A stretch of DNA of 35,195 bases from Rhodoferax sp. (GCA_018061265.1 JAGOUM010000031.1:1-35195); one strand, 5' to 3'. Shown: positions 23,474-32,515, counted from the stretch's first letter. The notes: generated by a model from the sequence alone, not told the origin. A program made the numbers and translations.

Positions 23474-24988
23474 ATGACCCAAGCCGTTGCCGTTCGCAGA
23501 GACGGGGATGCCTTCCAGGCCAGAATCTTCTGGCGCAAGGCTGCATGCTTGCTGGACCCGAAGAGCCCGGTGACCCAGGTCGGGTTCGAGTCCGGGCCGA
23601 AGGGCTTTGACGATGTGTGGGTGGCCTACGCGGCCGATCGGGCACCGAACGATCATGAAGGTCGACCGATCTTGCGAGAGCACATTCAGTGCAAGTGGCA
23701 TGTCTCGGTGAACGACTTCGGCCATGCGGACCTGATTGAGCCCGAGTGGATCAACGCCAATAAGTTCTCGTTACTCCAGCGTGCCCGAGCCGCGCAGGTG
23801 GCGCATGCGCGCGACGGCTTCGGTGCTCGGTTTAAGCTGCTCACCAACTGGCGCATCGCACAGGCTGACCCACTGCGCGGCTACATCAATCAGAAGTCGA
23901 AGACGTTGCGCTTGAAGGACTTGTTCGACGGATCAACCGACCGCTCGGCAGCCGGCAAGGTCAGAAAGCTCTGGCGTGAACACCTGGGCATTGATGATCA
24001 GGAACTCATGCTGTTGGCGCGAACGTTGTCGCTGGACACGGACTCAACGTCATTGGAAGACCATCGGGACAACCTAGACCTGCTGTTCGAGAACCGCGGT
24101 CTGCGCCGCATCCCCGTCAGCGAGAGTAGTTTTGTGTACGACGATGTTGCGTTTCAGTGGCTCGCGCAAGGTCGGCTGGACTTCAATCAGCAAACGTTTC
24201 GTGAAGCCTGCAAGCGTGAGGGGTTGCTTGACTGCGACGGCCGAGCACATGTGGTGTTCGGCGTGAAGTCGTTCGAGCACCCCTTCGACCGACTAGAGGA
24301 TCGTTGCTCCGTGGTGCTTGATCTGATCCAGCACTTCGACGAACGCGCAATCCGCGATCAATCGGACTGGGCAACCACTCTCTATCCAAAGCTCAAGAGC
24401 TTTCTGCAGACTGCCGCCACTGGCTACCAACATCTCCGACTGATTCTTGACGCGCACATCACGCTGGCCTTCGCCGCAGGATCGGTGCTCAACATCAAGT
24501 CCGGCCGCGACGTCGAGATCGAGCAAAGAACCATTCATCGAAATGTCTGGCACTCGAGCGACGTGCCGCGCGATCCGAGCTGGCCAGGATGGCAGTTCGA
24601 TCTGGAACCGTTGGCCGAATCTACCGGAGACATGGTTGTCGCAGTGTGCCTCACTCACGACGTGGTCGCGACCGTGAAGGCACACGTCGCAGCTTGGCTG
24701 CCCCAAGTGAGTTCCTTATTGATCGCGCGCCCCACATGCGGCGCCGGCGCGAAATCCGTCGTTTGCGGCCAGCACGCGTTTGATCTGGCAGAGACACTGG
24801 CACTGCAGATCAACCAGCAAAGACACATAAACAGGCCGCCGCTTCACCTCTTCATTGCGGCGCCCAATGCGTTCACGTTTTTCTTGGGGCAAAGACAACC
24901 CGGCTTCGGTAAGACCACGCTGTACGAATACGACTTCGAAGGCGCGAAAGGTGGCGGCTACAAACCTTCTCTTTTGTTGCCAATCTGA
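23474..24988 (+). CDS. cap4: Cap4-like effector: DUF4297-type nuclease fused to SAVED domain
   Basis: The effector has 504 residues. The N-terminal part looks like the DUF4297 PD-(D/E)xK nuclease: GDAFQARIFWRKAACLL, then D46-D47 in KGFDDVWVAY and Q72-C-K74 in EHIQCKWH as the catalytic set. The middle (about 100-290) is helical. The C-terminal SAVED domain (about 330-504) ends with LHLFIAAPNAFTFFLG and the YEYDFEG strand. SAVED binds the cyclic oligonucleotide and activates the nuclease, which cuts double-stranded DNA and kills or arrests the infected cell. AGGA precedes the ATG. It is the last CBASS gene; no NucC, Cap2 or Cap3 is present. Confidence 0.87.
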   Translation: MTQAVAVRRDGDAFQARIFWRKAACLLDPKSPVTQVGFESGPKGFDDVWVAYAADRAPNDHEGRPILREHIQCKWHVSVNDFGHADLIEPEWINANKFSLLQRARAAQVAHARDGFGARFKLLTNWRIAQADPLRGYINQKSKTLRLKDLFDGSTDRSAAGKVRKLWREHLGIDDQELMLLARTLSLDTDSTSLEDHRDNLDLLFENRGLRRIPVSESSFVYDDVAFQWLAQGRLDFNQQTFREACKREGLLDCDGRAHVVFGVKSFEHPFDRLEDRCSVVLDLIQHFDERAIRDQSDWATTLYPKLKSFLQTAATGYQHLRLILDAHITLAFAAGSVLNIKSGRDVEIEQRTIHRNVWHSSDVPRDPSWPGWQFDLEPLAESTGDMVVAVCLTHDVVATVKAHVAAWLPQVSSLLIARPTCGAGAKSVVCGQHAFDLAETLALQINQQRHINRPPLHLFIAAPNAFTFFLGQRQPGFGKTTLYEYDFEGAKGGGYKPSLLLPI

Positions 24989-25373
24989 TGCGCTGATGCT
25001 GGGCGAGTGACTGGTCTCGTTGGAATAGCAGCTCTTCAAGAGATCAAACTAAGGGTCGCATGTTGCGGATTCGACGTCATTCGTTTGTCAAGCCCGGCCC
25101 TCAGCAATCAGTTATTAGCTGTTATTCCATTCAAAATTGGATGCACGAATTGCACTAAGACGCATAGCTATAAAGCAGTCAATCATTGGCATCCATTGGC
25201 CCAAACAGGGTTCTCACGATTTCCAGGTGTCCGACTGCTCCCGCTGCGCTACTGTCTCGGAATTGCCGACCGCCCATGTCAGAATTGTGGCATTGGACGC
25301 CTCATCGCGGTGCATGATTGTGTCCCCCATCAATTTTTTGACCTCACTCTGCGTTGCTTAGAAATCCTAAGAA
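24989..25373. other. Right flank of the CBASS insert, no gene recognised
   Basis: This stretch lies between the convergent ends of cap4 and trbI. Open frames here give proteins without any recognisable motif. No U-tracted hairpin, transposon end or integrase remnant was seen. A small inverted repeat, CTTAG-N5-CTAAG (25357-25371), sits close to the trbI stop. The stretch probably includes the junction of the insert with the conjugation operon. Confidence 0.4.
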
Positions 25374-26846
25374 TCAGTGGTATGTTGGCAAGATGATCGA
25401 GCGGTTGACCATGACGTTGAAGGCCATGCCGGGGCGAACTTGCAGCGTGGGTGAAATGTTCAGGCTTTTTTGCAAAATCTTCGAGCTGACATCACTCAGG
25501 GAATTCATGGCGGCAGCAGCGGCTTGAGCCGAGCCGGACGGTGTGTTGAACGCACCCTGGTTTTGCGGTTGCGACTGTTGGGCGGCAACACCCAAGAAGG
25601 ACACCAACAGAGCCGATGACCAGGTTTTCCAAAAGTGGTTATCCACCTGATCTTCCATGCCGGATCGACCTTGACCATCGGCCGCCGACATGCCGCGCAA
25701 GGAAATACGTGAGCCGTTGGGCAAAATCAGTTCATCCCAAGCCGCCAGCACCCGAGATTGACCATAAGCAACATCAGCCGAGTACCTGCCGATCAGGCGC
25801 GCGCCTTGCGGGATCACCACAGCGCCAGGTTCGTTGGTGGCATAAACAGTTTGCCGGGTTTGGGCCACGATGGTGCCCGGCAAATCTGAATGGATGCCAG
25901 ACAGCATGACCGCCGGGATCACCGAGCCCGCCGTCAGTTCAAATTCTCCCATTGGGATTTTGAGCACTTCCGGCAAGTAACCGTTGTCAGCGGCTTCCTT
26001 CATGAACACCTTGTTGCGTGTCTGGGCAGCCACTGCTGGGTCCTGGGCAACGGGGCTACCAGCAGCCAATGTGGTCGGAAAAGGGCCGGTGGGGCTGCTT
26101 GAGCCCACCGCGGCAGCAGGACCATTGGCAGTGCGCATGGTTTCAGTAGTGGCCGAGGTGCGTGCATTCGTCGCACGCCCATTGGCCGCTGTGAGCTTTT
26201 GTTGGAGATTTGCCGCCGAACGATCGTCCTCGCCACCTGCACTCAACATGCCCCCTGCGGCCGCTTTGGCCGCCAGCGCAGCGCCACCTTTGCTGATGTC
26301 AGATGTTTCGGCCGAGTCAGAGGCCATGATGAGACCCTGAAGGCGTTCGTACTTGCGTTTTTGCAGCCACAACCGGTGTGCCTCAGCAGGTGTCGGCGGT
26401 GAGGCACCGCCACCGGAAGGTGCGGTTGCTCCAGGGCTGTCCTTTGGATTTGACGAACGGCTTGTAAGTGGTCCTGTTTGTTGGCCATCAGGCGTCTGCA
26501 AAGTCGCTTGACGGGCGGCTGCGGTAGCTCGGCGCTGGAGGTCTTCAGCGTTTTCTTTGTACGGCGCTGCTTGACCCGGTGCATCACTGGCCGTCAACGG
26601 CTTGTTTGAAGCGGCAGGGTCGTGACTTTTGCCGCTGATCATCACACCGATCAAAATGGCAGAGGCTACCGTCGAGGCGCCGCCCAAGAGTAAAAGCTGC
26701 CCTTTTTTGGAGAGTCGCTTGGTACCGGGTGGCGGCGTATGAATTTCCAGTGGCTGACCGGGGCCATCAATGGCCGCAATATCAACGTCCGCTTCAACGT
26801 CCGCCGGATCGACGGGTGTGGATTTCTTGCCCCCTCGGAAAATCAT
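25374..26846 (-). CDS. trbI: Conjugal transfer protein TrbI (VirB10 family)
   Basis: The product has 490 residues from the ATG at 26846. It has a cytoplasmic N-terminus, one membrane helix (near residues 48-70, GQLLLLGGASTVASAILIG) and a long Pro/Ala/Ser-rich periplasmic linker. The conserved VirB10 C-terminal beta-barrel domain is marked by VIPAVMLSGIHSDLPG, IPQGARLIGRYSADV and SGMEDQVDNHF. It spans the envelope and joins the inner- and outer-membrane parts of the secretion channel. The start overlaps the trbG stop by ATGA. It is the last trb gene before the CBASS insert. Confidence 0.94.
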   Translation of the reverse strand: MIFRGGKKSTPVDPADVEADVDIAAIDGPGQPLEIHTPPPGTKRLSKKGQLLLLGGASTVASAILIGVMISGKSHDPAASNKPLTASDAPGQAAPYKENAEDLQRRATAAARQATLQTPDGQQTGPLTSRSSNPKDSPGATAPSGGGASPPTPAEAHRLWLQKRKYERLQGLIMASDSAETSDISKGGAALAAKAAAGGMLSAGGEDDRSAANLQQKLTAANGRATNARTSATTETMRTANGPAAAVGSSSPTGPFPTTLAAGSPVAQDPAVAAQTRNKVFMKEAADNGYLPEVLKIPMGEFELTAGSVIPAVMLSGIHSDLPGTIVAQTRQTVYATNEPGAVVIPQGARLIGRYSADVAYGQSRVLAAWDELILPNGSRISLRGMSAADGQGRSGMEDQVDNHFWKTWSSALLVSFLGVAAQQSQPQNQGAFNTPSGSAQAAAAAMNSLSDVSSKILQKSLNISPTLQVRPGMAFNVMVNRSIILPTYH

Positions 26847-27886
26847 TGGCCGCCCCAGTTGAACAAGCTGTTCGGTATGGTCTTTTCGCATTGGACGGAT
26901 TGGGTGCTGACACCCACACCCAGAACCAGACTGAGTTTGGCTGGCTTGCCATCGATGATGTAGTAGCCATTGACCAGGCGTGAATTCAGCAACTCGGTTT
27001 CATTGTTTGAGCTGTTGAACACCGCGGGTGCATCACGGGTTGATGCCCCGGGTGGCAATTGAATGAACGTGTGGGTGTCATTGGCAAAGACCCGCGTCGG
27101 TTTGAAAGCCGCTTCACCCATGCAGGTGTAGCCAAAATCAAGCGTCGTTGGATCAAGCTTGCCGACGGATTTGTCAGCGACGACCCGTTGGGACCGGGCT
27201 TCTTCAGCGGCCATCTTGGTGGCGGCCACCGTTGCCTCGAATTGCGCTTTTTGCCTTGCTGCCGCTTGCGCCTCAGCGCGCAAGTCGCGTGTCATGTTTG
27301 CTGGGTCGTACCAGCTCACCATGGGCACATACTCTGTTTTGCTGGACACCAGGTGCATATAGTAAATGCGGCCCTTGTCAGTGGTCACCACCAGGTTGGT
27401 TGACAAGCCCGCCTGGGTGGGTTTCATCATCAACACCGGCTTGGATCCGGCTGTGGCGTTCTGCAACAGCCAGCGCACCGTATCGCCAATCGAGATGCTG
27501 GTCGCAGCCTCACCGTCCTGCAGAGCGACTGAGCAGACGTGCAGGGGTGCACAAGTGATCGTCGGACGTGCATAGCCATAAGGATATTCGACTGCACCAC
27601 TGGCACCGACCAGCGCGTCAGCCGCGCCTGTTTGCTCCCAACGCTCTGCCGCTGCAAGTCTTGCAGCATCGGTGGCGGACAGCTTTCTGGTCTGCATCTT
27701 GGCTGTGGGCAGCTCGGGCGACGGTGCCACTACTTCAGGAGATGAGACGATTTTTTGCGTTGCTGGGGTGGGCTGCAAAGGGAGCGCTTCCAAGCCGGGT
27801 GTGGGTGGGGTAGCTTCGGTGGAAGATTGGGCAAAGGCACTGGCAGTCAGGGTAAGAATTGCAATGGGGACGAGGGTTTTTTTCAT
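26843..27886 (-). CDS. trbG: Conjugal transfer protein TrbG (VirB9 family)
   Basis: The protein has 347 residues from the ATG at 27886, with AAAGG upstream that overlaps the end of the trbF frame. A signal peptide (KKTLVPIAILTLTASAFA) is followed by a Pro-rich linker. The VirB9/TrbG domain shows YPYGYARPTITCAPLHVCSV, DTVRWLLQNA and FTYC-like DFGYTCMG with FANDTHTFIQLPPG. It forms the outer ring of the core complex with TrbI. It is translationally coupled to trbI. Confidence 0.94.
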   Translation of the reverse strand: MKKTLVPIAILTLTASAFAQSSTEATPPTPGLEALPLQPTPATQKIVSSPEVVAPSPELPTAKMQTRKLSATDAARLAAAERWEQTGAADALVGASGAVEYPYGYARPTITCAPLHVCSVALQDGEAATSISIGDTVRWLLQNATAGSKPVLMMKPTQAGLSTNLVVTTDKGRIYYMHLVSSKTEYVPMVSWYDPANMTRDLRAEAQAAARQKAQFEATVAATKMAAEEARSQRVVADKSVGKLDPTTLDFGYTCMGEAAFKPTRVFANDTHTFIQLPPGASTRDAPAVFNSSNNETELLNSRLVNGYYIIDGKPAKLSLVLGVGVSTQSVQCEKTIPNSLFNWGGQ

Positions 27887-27897
27887 GATGGCGACCT

Positions 27898-28551
27898 TTA
27901 CAGAACTTCTTTGGTCCAGGAGATTGACTTGACGTAAATGCCAAAGGGGTTCCAAAGCGCGACTTTGGGGTTTTCTGCCAGCTTGGCATCCATTCCAACA
28001 GTGACGACCGCTTTCCAATGCTCCGCAACAGCGGTCGCGCCTGGCTTGGCTTTGGTTTCCACCCACGACACCTAGTAGGTTTCGCCCCCTTGGGGAATGA
28101 CGGATGAAATTTCAACGCGCGTGACAGAGCCATCGACCGAAAACGGCGAGTTGTCTTTGAAAAAATCATTCAAGAATCCGGCCACATCCCGCCCAGCCAT
28201 GGCGTACACCCGGTTCAGTGTGACCTGCTGGGCAACAGCATCAGGCACCATGGCGCGTACGTCTTTGATGAAGGCCGCCAATTGAGCCACCATCAACCTT
28301 TTGTCCAAATCAGCCCTGGCCACTGGCGCAGGACGAGCCACAGCAACAGGCGAGCCGAGTTGGTCGGTGACCACCACAAACGGCTGAATCTTTGATTGGG
28401 ACCCGACGAAGGCGATGCCCACGACAGCCACCACCGCGACAGCCAAGGATCCAGCGGCCATTAGTTGCCAATTGCGCGCGCGGGAGATCAATCCACCGTA
28501 GCGCTCATCCCACTCCCGGCGCGCGTTGAGGTAGGGATTCTGTTTTGACAT
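27898..28551 (-). pseudogene. trbF: TrbF (VirB8 family) interrupted by an in-frame amber codon
   Basis: The frame from the ATG at 28551 (MSKQNPYLNARREWDERYG) encodes a cytoplasmic start, one membrane helix (about residues 35-55) and the VirB8-like periplasmic domain. It then meets TAG at 28072-28074 after 159 codons. The same frame continues for 57 more codons to a TAA at 27898-27900, giving VSWVETKAKPGATAVAEHWK and NPFGIYVKSISWTKEVL, which is the expected TrbF C-terminus. The codon in that place (TY-stop-VSWVE) would be CAG with a single C-to-T change. The result is a truncated assembly factor unless the amber is suppressed or is a sequencing error. Confidence 0.85.
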
Positions 28552-28625
28552 GCAAGCGTCCTTTTTGAGTGCTGTTGCCAAATACCGGTCTGGCGCAAGC
28601 AGGACGGAATGCAAAAAGCCCGAGA

Positions 28626-30128
28626 TCACCGGTCAAATTGAGGTTCCATGTCCAGTTGCCGCTCTTTAACTGGCAAAGAAATGTCAGTCCTCGCTTTCTC
28701 CACATCGGCAGCCGATGCAGCGCTGGCAATAAAGTCACGTACTGCCTGCGGACCACCTTGGCCGAGCAAGTCCCTTGCATCAGCGCCAACTTGACTGTTG
28801 GCTGGAGGCACAGCCAAAGCGAATCCCGTCACCTTGGCGGCTTCCAAAGCCCGCGGGAGGGCGTTTGATTTCAGTCTGCCAGCCTCAGTCCGGCCGATGT
28901 CGTGATCCGTTGCAATGACCACCCCACAAAACAAATCCGACAGGCCCGTTTGCTTGACCCACTGGGCGACGGCCCTCACATTGTTCGACGACAACGCACA
29001 TAGCGTGTTACCCGCACCGCTTTGATGAATCGCAAGTCCAGTCGCAACCCCCTCACAGATCACAAGTGGTCTCTCTCTGTCAGCAACCGCCAGCCACGCC
29101 AGTAGTGGCGCAAGGGCATCGCCGGTCATTGACTTCATCAATGCATCGGGCTCTGGAAAGGGCACAAAGGCACCGCCGGTGTGAGAGCCTTTGGCCATGA
29201 TTTTGTCGGTATTGAACGCGACTTTGGGCATCAGGTGTTGTACGCCGCACAGCTCCAGCGTGTCTGGCCGGCCCATCGGAGCAGGACGAAACATGGGGAC
29301 CAGGATCGTGCCGGCAAACTTGTGGCCTGTGGGGTAAACCCGCAACTGCGAGCCATCCAAAACGGCATGGCTTTTGACAAGATGATGATGGTCTGTGGGT
29401 GGCTTGATGCCTGCGATCCAGGACTTGCAAGTGTCCCGATTCAGATCCACGTCTTTTGTACGCAACGCAGCACATGCCAGGCGCGGTAAAGCAGATGAAG
29501 GCCGGGGTGGCGCAAGATGACCGTCCAGGCCCAAATCGCGTCCCGTGACATACATGGTTTTCTTGCCGTCGCTGGTTGACCGACCTTCCCGCCAGGGTGC
29601 AGGAAGATCGATGTCACCCCGAAATGAGAAAGCGGTTGCCACCCCATCGTTGGACACCAGCAATTTGCAGACGGGTTTTTGATCGGTACCATCGCTGTAG
29701 CGTCCATGCAGCCGCGACGCAACCAGCCCCGCCGATTGCAGCAGCGCATCTGCCGCTCGCCACACTTGCTCGGGGTCGTACCGTCGGCGTTGTTTGGGTT
29801 CAGCAGAAAATTTCGGCACTTTGGTCAGTGCTGACAGTTCATTGGCCACACGCAACTGGTCGATGTGGGTTGCCAGTGAGGGGGTTGATTTGTCGCCAAG
29901 CCGGATGCTTCCTGCGGCATGCCAGGGCGCGCCCGCTGCCAAGCCTTTCTCTGCATAGCGATGCCACATTTTGAGAGATCCGTCGCTTGCCAAAGACAGC
30001 CGCCCGCCGGGCGTTCGGCTGGTCTCGCCAGGCAAACCAAATTCGACCAAGTGGTCTTTGATTCTGTGAATCTCACAGCCGCGGGCAAGAAGATAGTTCT
30101 CAATGATTTGCAGTGGTCGCACCATCAT
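28626..30128 (-). CDS. Toprim-domain DNA primase-like protein
   Basis: The product has 500 residues. The N-terminal third resembles the DNA-binding or zinc-free primase part of plasmid primases (VEFGLPGETSRTPGGRLSL, then LKMWHRYAEKGLAAGAPW). The C-terminal Toprim domain shows the glutamate in PLVICEGVATGLAIHQ near residue 358 and the D-x-D motif in VIATDHDIGRTEAG near 408. Such proteins synthesise primers on transferred single strands or help replicate the element. It starts three bases after the trbL stop, so it sits inside the trb operon. That placement is unusual, because trbF normally follows trbL directly. Confidence 0.82.
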   Translation of the reverse strand: MMVRPLQIIENYLLARGCEIHRIKDHLVEFGLPGETSRTPGGRLSLASDGSLKMWHRYAEKGLAAGAPWHAAGSIRLGDKSTPSLATHIDQLRVANELSALTKVPKFSAEPKQRRRYDPEQVWRAADALLQSAGLVASRLHGRYSDGTDQKPVCKLLVSNDGVATAFSFRGDIDLPAPWREGRSTSDGKKTMYVTGRDLGLDGHLAPPRPSSALPRLACAALRTKDVDLNRDTCKSWIAGIKPPTDHHHLVKSHAVLDGSQLRVYPTGHKFAGTILVPMFRPAPMGRPDTLELCGVQHLMPKVAFNTDKIMAKGSHTGGAFVPFPEPDALMKSMTGDALAPLLAWLAVADRERPLVICEGVATGLAIHQSGAGNTLCALSSNNVRAVAQWVKQTGLSDLFCGVVIATDHDIGRTEAGRLKSNALPRALEAAKVTGFALAVPPANSQVGADARDLLGQGGPQAVRDFIASAASAADVEKARTDISLPVKERQLDMEPQFDR

Positions 30129-30131
30129 CCC

Positions 30132-31799
30132 TCACGTGTCGAGCCCCATGCGCAGACCAGGCGCGTGACCCACATGACCATCACTCACCCAATGCGGTTT
30201 TCTCCGATCCGCAGCATGCTGCAAGCGCTTCGAAAAGCTGTTGAGTTTGTCGGCCATGCCGCCTGGTTGTGGCTTGTAGTCCGCCTCGAATCTTTGTTGG
30301 AAAGCCCGCGCATCGAATGCATTGGCAGACGTGCCGCCAGTTTCGTTGGTGCTTTGCTTTGCACCACCCCTTGGCGTGGCAGACGGATCAAAACGCGGGT
30401 CAACAAAACCGGGCGCTTGGGTTTGGCCCAAACTTGGGTCGCTCGCGTTCGAGCCACGTCTAACCATGGGATTCTCAGACAGCTCAGGCGCTGCGCTGTC
30501 AGGGACAAGGCCTTGATTTGGTGTGCGAGTTCGACCCATCTGGCTAGCCGGGCTGGATGCAGTGGGTAATCCGGATGGACCCGGCAAAGCCAGCAAAGGC
30601 GTTATAACGGAGCCGCCACTGTTTGTACTGCTGGAGTTTCTGGTGTTGCTGGTATTGCTAGGACCAGCAGCAGATTGAAATGGGTTGTTCGAATTGACCG
30701 TGCCGCTGATGTCCCCGCCGAAGCCAATGCTAGCGGAAGAGCCACCAATGGCCCCCGCCGCCTTTTGCACAGGCAATAGGGCGCCCATGGCACCGCCAGC
30801 CAGTCCGAGTGCGCGCGCACCGGCGGCACTGGCAGCCAGCCCGGCTGCCACCGGCGCACCGCCCACCATGCCAGCCGCCGTGCCAGCGCTTTGCAGGGAC
30901 ATCGCCACCGTACCATTGAGCATCGACCCGGCCAAGCCGGGTGCCATGTAGCCCGTCACACCATAAAACAGCGACGCGCCGCCCACACCCAAATAGTCAC
31001 CAAAACTGGGGCCTTCTGGATGCGCTGCGTACGCAGCCGCAATGGTGTCCTTCAGCGCTTGGGTGAAGCTATCGCCAAAACCAATGATCAAGTAGATGGT
31101 GAACAGCTTGACACCAATGGAAATGGCGTAGCCAAAGTATTTTTCAGACAAATTGTGCGTCCAGCGTGAGCCGGAGAACCCGAGCATCAACGCACCCCCG
31201 CCGATGATCAAGTACGACTCCATCAGGGTGATGAGCAGTTGAACCGCAATCAGCCCGTAGCCAAGAATGATGAAAACGGAGGCGACGCCCACAATGATGG
31301 CGCTGAGCATGAACTTGCCCAGACCCTGGCCAGAGTTTGTCAAGGTGTTGATGATCATGTTGCCCGTGCTGGGCGCGGCATCGTTGGAGAACTGCATCAG
31401 GCTGGCGGCTACCTGCAGCCCTTGATCGAAAACTGCAGAAGGCGACAGCGTGGAAGTACCACCCACACCGGCGCCCGCCGCCTTGAAGGAATTGATGATG
31501 GCAGGTATCCACTCGGGCGCCTTGATCAGCACCATGGCAAAGAAGGACAGGGACATGACCTTGAACAAGGTCCCCACCATGATGTCCGAGAGTTCAGATT
31601 TCTTGAGTGTCAGCTGAATGGCCGACCAGGCGAATTCCAGTGCTGCCAGGCCGAAGAACAAGTTGGTGGCGTAACCCAAAGCCGTTGTCATCCATCCGCC
31701 GGACGCCCCCTGAACCTGACTCACCAGCGTATCCATCATGCCAGCGGCAGTCGCCCATGGCGTGATGCCGCAAAGCAGCAGAAAAATGGTGACCCGCAT
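30132..31799 (-). CDS. trbL: Conjugal transfer protein TrbL (VirB6 family)
   Basis: The protein has 555 residues from the ATG at 31799. A signal-like helix is followed by some six membrane helices through about residue 320 (for example LGKFMLSAIIVGVASVFIIL and FGYAISIGVKLFTIYLIIGF). The second half is a soluble, low-complexity tail rich in Ser, Asn, Gly and Pro (such as NTRNSSSTNSGGS). TrbL lines the inner-membrane path of the type IV secretion channel. It starts 14 bases after trbJ. Confidence 0.92.
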   Translation of the reverse strand: MRVTIFLLLCGITPWATAAGMMDTLVSQVQGASGGWMTTALGYATNLFFGLAALEFAWSAIQLTLKKSELSDIMVGTLFKVMSLSFFAMVLIKAPEWIPAIINSFKAAGAGVGGTSTLSPSAVFDQGLQVAASLMQFSNDAAPSTGNMIINTLTNSGQGLGKFMLSAIIVGVASVFIILGYGLIAVQLLITLMESYLIIGGGALMLGFSGSRWTHNLSEKYFGYAISIGVKLFTIYLIIGFGDSFTQALKDTIAAAYAAHPEGPSFGDYLGVGGASLFYGVTGYMAPGLAGSMLNGTVAMSLQSAGTAAGMVGGAPVAAGLAASAAGARALGLAGGAMGALLPVQKAAGAIGGSSASIGFGGDISGTVNSNNPFQSAAGPSNTSNTRNSSSTNSGGSVITPLLALPGPSGLPTASSPASQMGRTRTPNQGLVPDSAAPELSENPMVRRGSNASDPSLGQTQAPGFVDPRFDPSATPRGGAKQSTNETGGTSANAFDARAFQQRFEADYKPQPGGMADKLNSFSKRLQHAADRRKPHWVSDGHVGHAPGLRMGLDT

Positions 31800-31813
31800 C
31801 GACAGCACCCCGC

Positions 31814-32515
31814 TCAGTATTGGCCGGAGTGGTTGCGAAAGAAGTTGCGGTATAAAAGCTCGTCCTGGTACTTTTCGTTTTCCTGTTTGGCCACCGCATT
31901 CAACCGGGCTTGTTCCGCTGCAATGATGGTGCTGTGCAGTGCCTGGGTCTCATTGACCATCATGCCGGCAATTTGATTGCCCGCCTGAATCGCCTGCAAG
32001 CGCCCCGACGCCGTTTGGGAGGCCAGCTGAATTTGCTGCAACGCACTTTGCGTGGTTGAAAAATTGTTGGCGTTCAAGCCCAATTGCTGCAATGCCGCGC
32101 CGATCTGGTTGTTCAACCCCTTGCTCCAATTCACCAGATTTTGCTGATGGTTTGAGAGCAAATTGCCATTGCCGAAGGCGGTTTGCATGTTGATGATGGA
32201 ATTGACGGTGGCATTCACGATGCCTTGCGTGTTTTGAATCGTGCCCACCAATGAGGTCAAGCGCGCCGCAATGCCATTCCACGCCTGAATCGGAATGCCC
32301 AGCGTGTTTTGGTACATGTTTTGGTACATCTGGATCTGCTGCTGCAGTTGCTCCAGATTGCTGGCGTACACGTTGACCAACTCGGCGTTGTTCAGCCACT
32401 GAGTGGACTCCATGGCACCCACAAACCCGCCGCCACCGGCATATGCTGACGGTATTGACGCAAAAACCAAGGCCGCCGCGGCTACGGCGCTGGTAAGCGG
32501 CTTTTTTAGCTTCAT
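31814..32515 (-). CDS. trbJ: Conjugal transfer protein TrbJ (VirB5 family)
   Basis: The product has 233 residues from the ATG at 32515, with AAGGA six bases upstream. A signal peptide (residues 1-28, ending SAYAGGGG) is followed by long, Gln-rich coiled-coil helices (NLEQLQQQIQMYQNMYQNTL near the front and QNLVNWSKGLNNQIGAALQQ later). VirB5-like proteins sit at the pilus tip or help to assemble it. In-frame codons upstream of 32515 are open but lack a start with a ribosome-binding site. A gap of 170 bases separates it from trbE. Confidence 0.9.
   Translation of the reverse strand: MKLKKPLTSAVAAAALVFASIPSAYAGGGGFVGAMESTQWLNNAELVNVYASNLEQLQQQIQMYQNMYQNTLGIPIQAWNGIAARLTSLVGTIQNTQGIVNATVNSIINMQTAFGNGNLLSNHQQNLVNWSKGLNNQIGAALQQLGLNANNFSTTQSALQQIQLASQTASGRLQAIQAGNQIAGMMVNETQALHSTIIAAEQARLNAVAKQENEKYQDELLYRNFFRNHSGQY

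Noticed and set aside
27898-28066. N-terminal extension of trbG in the same frame up to 28066
   Set aside because: The extension overlaps the second part of the trbF frame in a different frame; the ATG at 27886 gives a proper signal peptide and ribosome-binding site.
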